A stretch of 37,470 bases of DNA from NCBI GenBank assembly GCA_030950825.1, contig JAUZQT010000069.1, positions 1-37,470 on the forward strand, in the 5' to 3' direction. A program made the position numbers and the translations under genes. This document shows positions 25,180 to 34,196 of the stretch, piece after piece. Source of the DNA: Mariprofundaceae bacterium (GTDB taxonomy: Bacteria > Pseudomonadota > Zetaproteobacteria > Mariprofundales > Mariprofundaceae). Under the pieces are notes generated by a model. That model had not been told where the DNA came from. It saw only the letters and a program-made list of their open reading frames with translations, and ran no database searches. Each line of letters opens with the position of its first letter. The first letter of the stretch is position 1.

Positions 25180-26090
25180 ATGAACGTATACATCATAGCC
25201 GCGCCAAAAAAGTTGCTGTTTTAATGGGTGGAAGATCTGCCGAACGTGATATATCACTGCAATCAGGGCATGCCGTATTGGCAGCACTGAAGTCTGCTGG
25301 GGTCAATAGTATCGCTATTGATTTACAAGCTGACTGGGCAAGCCATATTCACAATGCAGCGGTTGATGTGGCTTTTATTGCACTGCATGGCACATGGGGT
25401 GAAGATGGCTGTATCCAAGGGTTACTTGAAACCATGGATGTTCCCTACACGGGTTCAGGCGTTGCTGCATCGGCACTGTGTATGAACAAAGTGCGAACCA
25501 AACAGCTATTACAGCATGCAGGACTTACAGTACCTGTTGATATTACCATCAACCACGATGGCCCCATTCGCTACCCTGTATTTATCAAGCCTGTTGATGA
25601 AGGTTCGAGTGTGGGGCTTCACCAAGTGAATAATGTGCACGATTGGCAGGCCTTACAATTGGATCAAACACGTCAGTGGATGGCTGAAATGCCAGTTAAG
25701 GGTGTGGAAGTCGCCGTGTCTGTACTCAATGGCACTGCTTTGATGCCTGTTGAGGTAAATCCGATATCTGGCGTGTACGATTTTGCGTCTAAATACACAC
25801 AAGGTGCTACTGAATACTTCTGCCCAGCACGTCTGCCAGCTGAAATGCTACGTTTATGTATGCAGCAAGCGGAACATGCTGTCCAGATAACTGGCTGCAA
25901 AGGTGCGCCACGTGTTGATATGATTGTGGGTGATGGCGGTGTTCCTTCTCTTTTGGAGGTGAATACCATTCCAGGGATGACTGAAACGAGCCTGTTGCCT
26001 AAAGCAGCGGCAGCGGCTGGTATTGATTTTCAACAGCTTTGTTTAAAAATTCTTGGGTCAGCAAGCTTGGAACACGGAGCTTTGCAATGA
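25176..26090 (+). CDS. ddl: D-alanine--D-alanine ligase
   Basis: Ddl makes the D-Ala-D-Ala dipeptide used by MurF. It is a 304-residue ATP-grasp enzyme, matching DdlB. Motifs: VAVLMGGRSAERDISLQSG at the N-terminus, ALHGTWGEDGCIQGLLE, PYTGSGVAASALCMNKVRTK, FIKPVDEGSSVGLHQV and the C-terminal LLEVNTIPGMTETSLLPKAA. It overlaps murB and ftsQ by four bases each. Confidence 0.97.
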   Translation: MNERIHHSRAKKVAVLMGGRSAERDISLQSGHAVLAALKSAGVNSIAIDLQADWASHIHNAAVDVAFIALHGTWGEDGCIQGLLETMDVPYTGSGVAASALCMNKVRTKQLLQHAGLTVPVDITINHDGPIRYPVFIKPVDEGSSVGLHQVNNVHDWQALQLDQTRQWMAEMPVKGVEVAVSVLNGTALMPVEVNPISGVYDFASKYTQGATEYFCPARLPAEMLRLCMQQAEHAVQITGCKGAPRVDMIVGDGGVPSLLEVNTIPGMTETSLLPKAAAAAGIDFQQLCLKILGSASLEHGALQ

Positions 26091-26917
26091 CACATACCCG
26101 TATTCGCAACAAACAAAAAGAGATGAAGAAAGTAGCTAGGTTCAGATGGTTGTTGCGCTGCAAACAAACGCTCACGGTTGGTGTAGCAGGTCTTCTGTTG
26201 TGTGCAGTCACACTATCTGGTTTGTGGTCACTGAATCAGAGTTTGAGTATTCAGCAATGGAATATATATGCCGCAGCACCATTGAAAGCTGATATTGAGC
26301 AGGCTTTACAGAAAATGGAATCCCTTGATTTCTGGCATTCTCGTCCAGCTTATTTGCGGCAACAGCTATTGAGCCGCATCCCCGATTTGGCAGATATTCA
26401 CATTCAACGGCAGCTACCCAATACATTGATCATTCATGTCACATCACGCAAAGCCATTGCGTTATGGTTCAATAAAGAAGCCTTTAATAAAGGCATCTTA
26501 GCCAAAAATCAGGGAAGCTCAGGCAATACAGCTCGGCAAGGGCAGCTATACCTTGTGGATGAAAGCGGTATAGCTTATCGTCCTCGAAAATATGGAGAAT
26601 CATCCGATCTTCCTGTTTTGCGCATGAAACTGGCATATTTGCAAGCTGCATGCCAATGGCTCGCCACGCTTAAACGGGATCAACCACAATGGTTTGCCCG
26701 CAGCAGTGAGCTGTTTGCCACACATGATGGCTGGAAGTTAAATCTTACAGCAGGGCAACAATGGCATCTGCCTTTCGGGTTAAGGGGATTGCAAAATATT
26801 AACTTGCTTACCAATATCTTAAAGCAGCCACGTTGGCAGGCTGGTCATTGGTGTATTGATACGCGTCTAGAAAACCGCTGGTTTTTACGTCCAGCAACGC
26901 ATGAGGGAATTGTCTAA
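26087..26917 (+). CDS. ftsQ: Cell division protein FtsQ
   Basis: FtsQ is a bitopic inner-membrane protein that links early and late divisome components through FtsB and FtsL. The start MTHTRIRNKQKEMKK (26087) overlaps ddl as ATGA; the track start 16 codons upstream is inside ddl. It is 276 residues: a basic cytoplasmic N-terminus, one span (TLTVGVAGLLLCAVTLSGLWSL, about residues 40-60), then a POTRA region with SIQQWNIYAAAPLKADIEQAL and IHIQRQLPNTLIIHVTSRKAIALW. The C-terminal beta domain is less conserved. The stop shares a base with the ftsA ATG. Confidence 0.93.
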   Translation: MTHTRIRNKQKEMKKVARFRWLLRCKQTLTVGVAGLLLCAVTLSGLWSLNQSLSIQQWNIYAAAPLKADIEQALQKMESLDFWHSRPAYLRQQLLSRIPDLADIHIQRQLPNTLIIHVTSRKAIALWFNKEAFNKGILAKNQGSSGNTARQGQLYLVDESGIAYRPRKYGESSDLPVLRMKLAYLQAACQWLATLKRDQPQWFARSSELFATHDGWKLNLTAGQQWHLPFGLRGLQNINLLTNILKQPRWQAGHWCIDTRLENRWFLRPATHEGIV

Positions 26918-28152
26918 TGGCTAAACATGAACAGAATGTCATTGTGGGTCTTGATATAGGCACAAGCAAAATTGCTTGTGTTGTTGCAGAGGCCTCTCCG
27001 GATGGGCGGATTGATGTCATTGGTATTGGCAAACACCCCTCACGTGGGCTTCGTAAAGGTGTTGTGGTAAATATTGAGAGTACTGTTGAATCTATTCGTT
27101 TGGCTGTTGAAGAAGCGGAAATGATGTCTGGATCTGAAATTCACTCAGTTTTTGTGGGTATCGCAGGTAATCATATTCAAGGTTATAATTCACATGGGGT
27201 GGTTGCTACAAAAAATGGCGAAGTGACAAAAGAGGATGTGGGTCGTGCTGTTGATGCCGCCAGTGCCATGGCTATTCCTGCAGATCAAAAGATTTTACAT
27301 ATTTTACCGCAAGAATATATTATTGACCAACAAGATGGCATTCGTGAGCCCATTGGCATGAGTGGCGTGCGATTAGAAGCGCGTGTGCACATGATCACAG
27401 GCGCTGTCTCTTCGGCACACAATATTATTAAGTGCTGTAATCGTTGTAACCTAGATGTGTCAGATATGGTTCTGGAACAAGTTGCATCAAGTGAATCCGT
27501 ACTTAGTCAGGATGAAAAAGATATTGGCGTGATTCTTATTGATATTGGTGGTGGCACAACAGACATTGCAATTTTTATCAATGGTGCTATACATCATACT
27601 GCGGTTATCCCCATTGGCGGCGATCACCTGACCAATGATTTGGTCATTGGTTTGCGCACCTCTGCCCGCGAGGCGGATCTATTAAAAATAAAATATGGCT
27701 CATGCATGGTTGAAATGATTGCACCCGATGAGCAAGTTGAAGTCCCCAGTGTTGGAGGGCGTGAGCCTCGCCCTATGCCACGTCAAATTATGGCACAGAT
27801 TTTGGAGCCACGTGTGCATGAGTTGTTTGAGTTGATCAAAGCTGAATTGCAACGGTCGGGGTATCAAGAGCTTATTGCGGCGGGTCTGGTATTAACAGGT
27901 GGTAGTTCATTATTGGAAGGGATGATTGAACTGGCTGAAGAAACCTTCGATGGCTTGCCTGTTCGTCGCGGCTGTCCAGAAGGTATTGGCGGGCTTGCAG
28001 ATGTTGTTTCAAGCCCCATTTATGCAACGGGTGTGGGTTTATTATTATATGGTCAGCGTTACCGTTTGCAAGCGTCCCATAAATATCCCATGGAAAGTAA
28101 ACGAGGGCTATTACATCGTATGCGACAATGGTTTGGCGATGCTCCCAGTTGA
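26917..28152 (+). CDS. ftsA: Cell division protein FtsA
   Basis: FtsA is an actin-like ATPase that tethers FtsZ to the membrane. It is 411 residues. The phosphate-1 loop GLDIGTSKIACVVAE is at the N-terminus, the 1C domain contains RGLRKGVVVNIESTVESI, the phosphate-2 motif is LIDIGGGTTDIAIF, and GLVLTGGSSLLEGM is the adenosine motif. The C-terminal GLLHRMRQWFGDAP is the expected amphipathic membrane-targeting helix. It overlaps ftsQ by one base and is followed by a 71-base gap before ftsZ, the first real gap in the cluster. Confidence 0.97.
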   Translation: MAKHEQNVIVGLDIGTSKIACVVAEASPDGRIDVIGIGKHPSRGLRKGVVVNIESTVESIRLAVEEAEMMSGSEIHSVFVGIAGNHIQGYNSHGVVATKNGEVTKEDVGRAVDAASAMAIPADQKILHILPQEYIIDQQDGIREPIGMSGVRLEARVHMITGAVSSAHNIIKCCNRCNLDVSDMVLEQVASSESVLSQDEKDIGVILIDIGGGTTDIAIFINGAIHHTAVIPIGGDHLTNDLVIGLRTSAREADLLKIKYGSCMVEMIAPDEQVEVPSVGGREPRPMPRQIMAQILEPRVHELFELIKAELQRSGYQELIAAGLVLTGGSSLLEGMIELAEETFDGLPVRRGCPEGIGGLADVVSSPIYATGVGLLLYGQRYRLQASHKYPMESKRGLLHRMRQWFGDAPS

Positions 28153-28223
28153 AAGTAGGAAACAACTGAGTACGAAGCAATTGAAAAAGAGAAAATTAAT
28201 AGATATATAATGAGGAGAGGAAG

Positions 28224-29423
28224 ATGGCCATTTTTTATGAATTAGATGATACAAAAGGATTAAAGGCAAGTATCAAGGTTATAGGTGTTGGTGGTGGCGG
28301 GGGTAATGCCATCAATAATATGATTAGCCAAAAAATGACAGGTGTTGAATTTATTGTTGCCAATACTGATGCGCAAGCCATTGAACAAAGTCAGGCTGAA
28401 ATTTGTTTGCAGCTTGGCGGTGATAAAACGCGTGGTTTAGGGGCAGGGGCTGATCCTAATTTGGGCAAGGACGCCGCTGAAATTGAACGAGAGCACATCG
28501 GCGAAATGCTGATTGATACGGATATGCTATTCATTACAGCAGGTATGGGGGGCGGAACAGGAACAGGTGCAGCTCCTGTGATTGCTGAAATCGCCAATGA
28601 AATGGGTATCTTGACTGTGGGCGTCGTAACCAAGCCATTTGCCTTTGAAGGCAAGCGTCGCATGCGCCAAGCAGAGGCTGGGATTGAGGCCTTGCGTCAA
28701 TATGTTGATACACTGATTACTATCCCCAATCAGAAACTGGTGGGTGCTGTTGGTAAAACAACCACGATGATGGATGCTTTTCGTCAGGTCGATGATGTTT
28801 TGCTACAGGCTGTGAAGGGAATTTCCGACCTCATTGCTAATTCTGGTTATATTAATGTGGATTTTGCAGATGTGAAGTCAGTGATGAGTGAAAATCGCAG
28901 CATGGCAATGATGGGCGCTGGTACTGCCAGTGGTGAAAACAGAGCCTGTGAAGCTGTCGAAATGGCTATTTCTTCACCACTACTGGAAGATGTCGATATT
29001 CATGGCGCACGCGGTATTTTGGTTAATGTAACAGGCAATGCTGAAATGGGGCTGCATGAAGTCACTGAAGCGGTCAGCATTATTGAAAATATGGTGGATG
29101 AAGATGCCAATATCATTTTTGGTTATGTCAATGACGATAGTATGGGTGATGAATTGCGCGTAACCGTTGTCGCAACAGGGTTAAATCAAGGAAGCAGTGC
29201 TGCTTGCAGTACACCGCGTATTGCCAGCACGACACTTTCTGCGGGTAAGATCAATATTCCCATTCCTGCTGCAGAAATGTCCCATTCAAATGGCAACTCT
29301 GTTGATTATGCCAATTTTGATGCACCAGCCGCGTCGCGGACAGCGGCACAAAAATCCAGCCCTTTGGCATATGATGAAGGTCAACTTTCTATCCCTACCT
29401 GGATTCGCAGGCAAGCCGACTAA
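28224..29423 (+). CDS. ftsZ: Cell division GTPase FtsZ
   Basis: FtsZ is the tubulin homologue that forms the Z ring. It is 399 residues. The N-terminal core has [17 protein letters not shown], the tubulin signature [16 protein letters not shown] and the T7-loop region [12 protein letters not shown] variable linker (about residues 320-385) ends in the conserved tail [12 protein letters not shown], which binds FtsA. The Shine-Dalgarno AGGAGAGGAAG just before the ATG is strong, and with the 71-base gap may set a higher expression level than for the coupled genes upstream. Confidence 0.98.
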   Translation: MAIFYELDDTKGLKASIKVIGVGGGGGNAINNMISQKMTGVEFIVANTDAQAIEQSQAEICLQLGGDKTRGLGAGADPNLGKDAAEIEREHIGEMLIDTDMLFITAGMGGGTGTGAAPVIAEIANEMGILTVGVVTKPFAFEGKRRMRQAEAGIEALRQYVDTLITIPNQKLVGAVGKTTTMMDAFRQVDDVLLQAVKGISDLIANSGYINVDFADVKSVMSENRSMAMMGAGTASGENRACEAVEMAISSPLLEDVDIHGARGILVNVTGNAEMGLHEVTEAVSIIENMVDEDANIIFGYVNDDSMGDELRVTVVATGLNQGSSAACSTPRIASTTLSAGKINIPIPAAEMSHSNGNSVDYANFDAPAASRTAAQKSSPLAYDEGQLSIPTWIRRQAD

Positions 29424-29453
29424 TTTTTTTATGCGTATTTTTTATGGAGTCAC

Positions 29454-29513
29454 ATGAACACCCGTATCAAAAAGCATATGCAAACTTTTCAATGCTTGTC
29501 AACCATGGCATGA
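29454..29513 (+). CDS. Possible 19-codon leader ORF before lpxC
   Basis: ATG at 29454 opens MNTRIKKHMQTFQCLSTMA and a TGA stop, with GGAG six bases upstream. It overlaps by four bases (ATGA) the end of an even shorter frame MRIFYGVT starting at 29431. It lies in the 206-base ftsZ-lpxC gap. Composition gives no clue to function; it could be a leader peptide or chance. Confidence 0.2.
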   Translation: MNTRIKKHMQTFQCLSTMA

Positions 29514-29629
29514 TGTCGCTTGATAATCATAAAAAGGGTGCTCTGCATCACCATAGAAACCTTACACAAGTGGTATATTGCAGGGTAGTGGCTATCTCAT
29601 GGTAACATCAAGATGTGCAAGGAGGGTTT

Positions 29630-30538
29630 ATGGTTCCACAAAGAACTTTAAATAACACTATTCGTTGTAGTGGTATTGGTCTGCATTCAGGTAAAAAAAT
29701 TCAACTCGTTTTACACCCCGCTGATGTCAATACGGGCATTGCTTTCACCCGTTCTGACTTGAATATTTCAATTCCTGCCCATGCAGATTTTGTGATAGAT
29801 ACCCGTTTATGTACGACGATTGGTAAAGATGGCGTTAGCATTTCAACAGTTGAACACCTGCTCTCTGCGCTATCTGGTTTGGGCATTGATAACGCACATA
29901 TTGAAGTCAATGGCGCAGAAGTTCCTGTGATGGATGGCTCCGCTGCACCCTTTGTCTTTCTCATTCAATGCGCTGGTATTCGTGAACAGAATGAAAGCAA
30001 AAAAGTAATACGCATTCTCAATCGTGTTGAAGTCAGTGACGGTGATAAGCGTTGTGCCTTGTATCCTGCTTCAGGTTTTAAAGTTTCTTATCTGTTGGAT
30101 TATGATCATCCCCTGTTAAAAAACCGTTCCGTTAGCATTGATTTTTCACATCAGGCTTATACCCGTGAAGTGAGCCGGGCGCGAACCTTTGGTTTTTTGC
30201 ATGAAATCGAAGCCCTGCAAAAATCTGGATTGGCGTTGGGCGGCTCTTTGGAAAATGCCATTGTACTGGATCAATACCGTGTCATGAATGACGGCGGTTT
30301 GCGCTACGAAGATGAATGCGTCCGGCATAAAATTTTAGATACCGTGGGTGATTTATCCTTGGCTGGCCTGCCGATTGTAGGAGCTTTTGAAGGAGCGCGG
30401 ACAGGTCATCAGATGAACCATAGCTTGGTCACAGCACTGCTTGCTGATACGAGCGCATGGCGTATTGAAGATCTTTCGCCAGTAGAAAATCCTACTCAAA
30501 CGGTGTTATCAGGGCAGGTATTTGCTCAGCAAATGTAA
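29630..30538 (+). CDS. lpxC: UDP-3-O-acyl-N-acetylglucosamine deacetylase
   Basis: LpxC is the zinc enzyme that commits UDP-3-O-acyl-GlcNAc to lipid A synthesis. The ATG at 29630 (MVPQRTLNNTIRCSGIGLHSG) has AAGGAGGG four bases upstream; the track start, a GTG at 29615, would place the Shine-Dalgarno inside the gene. It is 302 residues. Motifs: STVEHLLSALSGLGIDN with a zinc-binding His, VPVMDGSAAPFV, and VRHKILDTVGDLSLAG with the HxxxD zinc site. It is the last gene of the dcw cluster, as in E. coli, and converges with nagZ. Confidence 0.97.
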   Translation: MVPQRTLNNTIRCSGIGLHSGKKIQLVLHPADVNTGIAFTRSDLNISIPAHADFVIDTRLCTTIGKDGVSISTVEHLLSALSGLGIDNAHIEVNGAEVPVMDGSAAPFVFLIQCAGIREQNESKKVIRILNRVEVSDGDKRCALYPASGFKVSYLLDYDHPLLKNRSVSIDFSHQAYTREVSRARTFGFLHEIEALQKSGLALGGSLENAIVLDQYRVMNDGGLRYEDECVRHKILDTVGDLSLAGLPIVGAFEGARTGHQMNHSLVTALLADTSAWRIEDLSPVENPTQTVLSGQVFAQQM

Positions 30539-30592
30539 GGCTCATGGAGTGCAGCGAGAAACCGCATAATTTTTAGTTTTTTTGTAAGTATA

Positions 30593-31471
30593 TCATCCGT
30601 AAAGCGTTGCAACATCCTTCGGTTCACACACCAATAAGACATCGCAGCCTGCGGCTTTGGCCGCAGTCACGGCTTTTATGATAGAGCTGCCCGCACCTTG
30701 CATGCAAAGGTCATCACTCCATATTTTTTGACCAAATAAAAAGCGACCACGCAAAATGTCGTGCAACCAAAAATGAGAAAATGTGGCGACCTTGTTTTCC
30801 ACAGCCGTATATACAATATGGGCTGTCATGATATGTGCCAGCCCTTGTGCGGCTAATATTTTAAATATTTCAGCTTCTTCCAATAAAGTATCCAAGCTTG
30901 CATCTACCGTAGGCACGGATACATGAGAATCCGTATTGGCTCGTCCATGCCCTGGAAAGTGTTTGCCTACGGCCTGAATACCAGCTGCATGCAAGCCCTG
31001 CATGCAAGCCGTTGCCAAAGCAGCAACTTGCTGCCTGTCGCTGCCATACGAACGTTGACCAATAATATTGTGCCCCGTATCAAAAAAAAGATCCAGTACT
31101 GGTGTGCAATTGTGTGTGAACCCTAATTTTTTCAGACTAAAAGCAACTTGATAGGCATCATCAAATACAGCTTGTTTGGCAGCGGCTTCATCCAAAGCAA
31201 ACATCCTACCATATTCACCAGCGTGCTTGCGGTTTATAAAGGGTGCCCAAGGCATCCGATGAACACGCCCACCTTCTTCATCAATAGCAGCCCAAGTTTC
31301 TTGCCCTGAGCATTGACGAACATTATCCAGCAAGGCTTTCAGCTGCTCTGGTGATGCGATGTTTCGTGCGAAAATAATAACGCCCAAGGGTGGCTTTTCT
31401 CGCAGCCACTGGCGCTCTTGTTTATTTAAAACCAGCCCTTGTAATCCAATCATATAATGCTGGTACATCAC
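30593..31471 (-). CDS. nagZ: Beta-N-acetylhexosaminidase NagZ
   Basis: NagZ removes GlcNAc from anhydro-muropeptides in cytoplasmic peptidoglycan recycling. It is a 292-residue GH3 enzyme, somewhat shorter than E. coli NagZ (341), with the shortfall at the C-terminus. Motifs: GVIIFARNIASPEQL, AIDEEGGRVHRM, and KHFPGHGRANTDSHVSVP, the mobile loop with the catalytic His; WSDDLCMQGAG carries the nucleophile Asp. The start shares a base with the stop of the HAD gene upstream, so the two are translationally coupled. Confidence 0.94.
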   Translation of the reverse strand: MMYQHYMIGLQGLVLNKQERQWLREKPPLGVIIFARNIASPEQLKALLDNVRQCSGQETWAAIDEEGGRVHRMPWAPFINRKHAGEYGRMFALDEAAAKQAVFDDAYQVAFSLKKLGFTHNCTPVLDLFFDTGHNIIGQRSYGSDRQQVAALATACMQGLHAAGIQAVGKHFPGHGRANTDSHVSVPTVDASLDTLLEEAEIFKILAAQGLAHIMTAHIVYTAVENKVATFSHFWLHDILRGRFLFGQKIWSDDLCMQGAGSSIIKAVTAAKAAGCDVLLVCEPKDVATLYG

Positions 31472-32319
31472 TAACCTTGGTAACTATTGGCAGAAACGGC
31501 AATTCTTTCAGCCAGACTGCGCACGGCCATTGAAAGAAAGTTCGTCAAATCGGATCCTTGTTTGTAGTTTGCCGAATGCAAATTTGACACACGCCCATCT
31601 GCTACAAATTGAAAAGCATTGCCCCACTTCTCAGTATGCCGCTGATCATATACTGCAATGGATATGCCGCCGTGTTGCTTGATCAGTGAGAAGCATGGTA
31701 TATCGGTATATCCATCCCCTATAAATACCATTTGATTCAATGGGATACGTAATTGATCACTGGGCACGCGCTGATTGACAGCAAAGGGCTCACCGCGCGA
31801 TTGCTGACCTATAATACCCTTTTGAACTTGAAAGATATAACGTGTTTTGTCGGTAAAACTGATGATTTTTCTCGGTGATACAACCTTTCCTTGTGCGTCA
31901 AAATGAAATTCAGACGCCCAAATATCTGTAAATTCATGGGCAATGGCCATATTTCTCAACACATCACCAATGCCACTACTGATCAGATAAAACTCCAGTG
32001 TGACATGCGGATTGGCTTCTTTCACCACCTGCCTTAAATGCGGGAATACATTTTCAACGCCCTCAAAAAATGGCAGCTGTTTTCCCCAGCCTTCCAACGC
32101 TTGTTGGCTCATTGTTGTGATGTGCCCATCGTCAGAAGCCTTAATCATATGTGTTAGATAGGCTGGTACTGGATCCCAGTCCTTTGCCATCATCTCCCCA
32201 ACTTCTTTCCAAAATCCTTCAATATCATCCAGACCCGCATGTTGAAGAAAACCCGTCGTACTATCAGGGCCAAGCGTTTCGTCAAAATCAAAAATAACTG
32301 CTATTTTTTCCTGCATCAA
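31471..32319 (-). CDS. HAD-superfamily phosphatase
   Basis: A 282-residue cytoplasmic protein. HAD motif I is IFDFDETLGPDS with nucleophile Asp and acid Asp (about residues 10-14), motif II is LISSGIGDV, and motif IV is FIGDGYTDIPCF. The helical cap is inserted between motifs I and II. These support phosphohydrolase activity; the substrate is not evident. It lies between an unknown acidic protein (12-base gap) and nagZ (one-base overlap), suggesting an operon possibly related to envelope turnover, by context only. Confidence 0.85.
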   Translation of the reverse strand: MMQEKIAVIFDFDETLGPDSTTGFLQHAGLDDIEGFWKEVGEMMAKDWDPVPAYLTHMIKASDDGHITTMSQQALEGWGKQLPFFEGVENVFPHLRQVVKEANPHVTLEFYLISSGIGDVLRNMAIAHEFTDIWASEFHFDAQGKVVSPRKIISFTDKTRYIFQVQKGIIGQQSRGEPFAVNQRVPSDQLRIPLNQMVFIGDGYTDIPCFSLIKQHGGISIAVYDQRHTEKWGNAFQFVADGRVSNLHSANYKQGSDLTNFLSMAVRSLAERIAVSANSYQG

Positions 32320-32331
32320 TCAGTACCTCGT

Positions 32332-33153
32332 TTATGTGAGTTTATCGGGTATTTGTAATTCATCGGCCGCAACATAGACACAAGCTGGATAGACTGGGCC
32401 TATATCCACAATAATCCATTGCCCGCCACGCTTACCCAGTTCCACATCCAACACATCGCCCTTGCATAAGTATGAAATAATTTCCAAAGGTAGGTTTACA
32501 GGGCCAATGAGTTTGTCTTGGTTGTCAAAGCCCATAAATACATGTTTGGTAGCCATATCAATACGATCAATACGTGCATGTCCCTCTGCAAATTTATCAA
32601 AACGTTTGCCTCTCAAACGCGGAGACACACCGCCGCCCAAGCGCACAAAATATAATAATAAGTGCGCAACTTTACTTGCCCTTGAAGATTCAGGCACGAC
32701 ATCATTCAGAACCTCCACAAATCTTTTATGGGTGCTTTTATTCAGCCATGCCTTGGCAAGTATAAAATCAACCCACGCATGCAGTACAGCTGCAAATGAT
32801 TCCAGTGCCAAGCTATCCATGGCAGGTTCACGCAATAAATACCAACCAAGGAAGTCTTTGATATGTTCGCCATCCAGCTGTGATAATAGTAGCCCACCCA
32901 ACTCGGCAGGGCGTTCCATATCACCATCGAACAATTTTTCAATATAACCTTCGAGTGCGGCTTCCCATTCAGCAGGTGTTGTATCATCCATTTCAATCTC
33001 ATCTTGGAATAAATCGGAATAATGCATCAAATAATCAGCAAACATTTCCAAACAGGTTTCAACATCATCCACTTTTAATGAATCATCGTGATCTAGGCTC
33101 ATTGTAAATTGATCCATGGCTTCTTGTACTTTGATATCTGTATGGGTGCTCAT
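32332..33153 (-). CDS. Uncharacterised acidic protein
   Basis: A 273-residue protein I do not recognise. The N-terminal 100 residues are strongly acidic and helical (DHDDSLKVDDVETCLEMF, DEIEMDDTTPAEWEAALEGYIEKLFDGDMERPAELG). The middle is helical and includes LHAWVDFILAKAWLNKSTHKRFVEVLNDVV. The last 80 residues look like a small beta domain (KHVFMGFDNQDKLIGPVNLPLEIISYLCKGDVLDVELGKRGGQWIIVDIGPVYPACVYV). There is no signal peptide or membrane span. It is first in the operon with the HAD phosphatase and nagZ. Confidence 0.75.
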   Translation of the reverse strand: MSTHTDIKVQEAMDQFTMSLDHDDSLKVDDVETCLEMFADYLMHYSDLFQDEIEMDDTTPAEWEAALEGYIEKLFDGDMERPAELGGLLLSQLDGEHIKDFLGWYLLREPAMDSLALESFAAVLHAWVDFILAKAWLNKSTHKRFVEVLNDVVPESSRASKVAHLLLYFVRLGGGVSPRLRGKRFDKFAEGHARIDRIDMATKHVFMGFDNQDKLIGPVNLPLEIISYLCKGDVLDVELGKRGGQWIIVDIGPVYPACVYVAADELQIPDKLT

Positions 33154-33381
33154 TTTCTGTTAAAATATCCTCTATTCGTATGCGTTATTTTATTGACGGC
33201 ATTATTTATTTTTGAACTTCTGATGCAAGCATAACTTACTCGCCTTGTCGTAGCTACATCCCAAAGCTATTGTTGCGTAAATTTTAGCATAGGTAACATG
33301 GCGGCAAGCTAGCGAGAATGAATGATTCAGCCTGTAATAGGATGATTCATAATCATGGGGTGAAAAAGTTCACCTACGTTA
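33154..33381. other. Intergenic region between divergent genes, left part
   Basis: A 228-base stretch with no gene. It contains a diverged form of the dispersed motif (TGAATGATTCAG, 33319-33330), two ATGATTCA direct repeats 20 bases apart, and ATGATTCATAATCAT. The promoter of the minus-strand operon is probably close to 33160-33200, but I cannot fix it. Confidence 0.35.
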
Positions 33382-33545
33382 AGGAACGGGAATTAAATAA
33401 CATGTGCATTTGAAGCGCAGTGTTTTTGTTCAGCATGAAGGCGCAAAAAGCGAAGCATAGCCTGCTATGTAAGCTTTTTTTTGCAACGCCCATGCTGGGC
33501 AAAAAGACAAGCATGAATTGCGCAAGTTATTTAATTCCCGTTCCT
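33382..33545. repeat. Full-length palindromic dispersed element, copy B
   Basis: Outer arms AGGAACGGGAATTAAATAAC (33382-33401) and GTTATTTAATTCCCGTTCCT (33526-33545) are perfect 20-base inverted repeats. The core matches copy A nearly base for base, with CATAGCCTGCTATG at the centre flanked by AAAAAGC and GCTTTTTT. The next stem is CAGCATG (33431-33437) with CATGCTG (33491-33497). Where copy A has GCATC/GATGC, copy B has GCATG/CATGC, a compensatory change that preserves pairing. The element ends 22 bases before the efp ATG. Confidence 0.88.
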
Positions 33546-33567
33546 AAGCACAGTATAGGAGAAAGTG

Positions 33568-34128
33568 ATGCAAATCAATTCAACAAGTATTCGTGTAGGA
33601 CATGTCCTTGAAGTGGATAATATCTTATGGCGTGTGATGAAAACACAGCATGTTACACCGGGCAAGGGTGTGGCTTGCATGCAGGTTGAAATGCGAAACC
33701 TTGAAACAGGCAATAAAACCAATAAGCGTTTCAACTCCACAGAGCGGGTTAAGCGAGCTGTTTTATCGCAGGTAACCATGCAATACCTTTATTCAGATGG
33801 TAGTGACTACCATTTTATGAACACTGAGACATATGATCAAATCACCTTAAATAAAGATCTGTTAGAGGGTGCGCTACCTTATCTTTTACCAGAAATGGAA
33901 GTTACCGTTGAATTTCATGGCGAGCGACCATTGAATGTTCAAATGCCCAAAACTGTGATTCTTGAATTGGTTGAATGCGATGCCGCCATCAAAGGGCAGA
34001 CAGCAACCAGCTCATACAAACCTGGGAAATTGGAAACAGGTGCTTCAATTATGATCCCGCCATTTGTTGAGTCGGGCATTAAAATAAAAGTTAATACCGA
34101 CAGTGGTGAATACGTTGAACGCGCATAG
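33568..34128 (+). CDS. efp: Translation elongation factor P
   Basis: EF-P enters the ribosomal E-site and relieves stalling at polyproline stretches. The ATG at 33568 has AGGAG six bases upstream; the track start, a GTG at 33565, is one codon earlier. It is 186 residues in three beta domains. The tip loop HVTPGKGVACMQVEMRN carries the modifiable Lys33, and the C-terminal SGEYVERA is typical. The palindromic element B lies directly upstream, so the efp promoter is either within it, downstream of it in very little space, or the leader contains the hairpin. Confidence 0.96.
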   Translation: MQINSTSIRVGHVLEVDNILWRVMKTQHVTPGKGVACMQVEMRNLETGNKTNKRFNSTERVKRAVLSQVTMQYLYSDGSDYHFMNTETYDQITLNKDLLEGALPYLLPEMEVTVEFHGERPLNVQMPKTVILELVECDAAIKGQTATSSYKPGKLETGASIMIPPFVESGIKIKVNTDSGEYVERA

Positions 34129-34196
34129 TGAGCTGAATAGTTACGTTTACTATGACAGGCTAAAAACCTCATCAGTGCCTTTGTTTGATGTTAAAA

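Noticed and set aside
1-33545. Palindromic repeats as a CRISPR or other array
   Set aside because: Only two full copies and one remnant, 11 to 33 kb apart, with no spacers and no cas genes.
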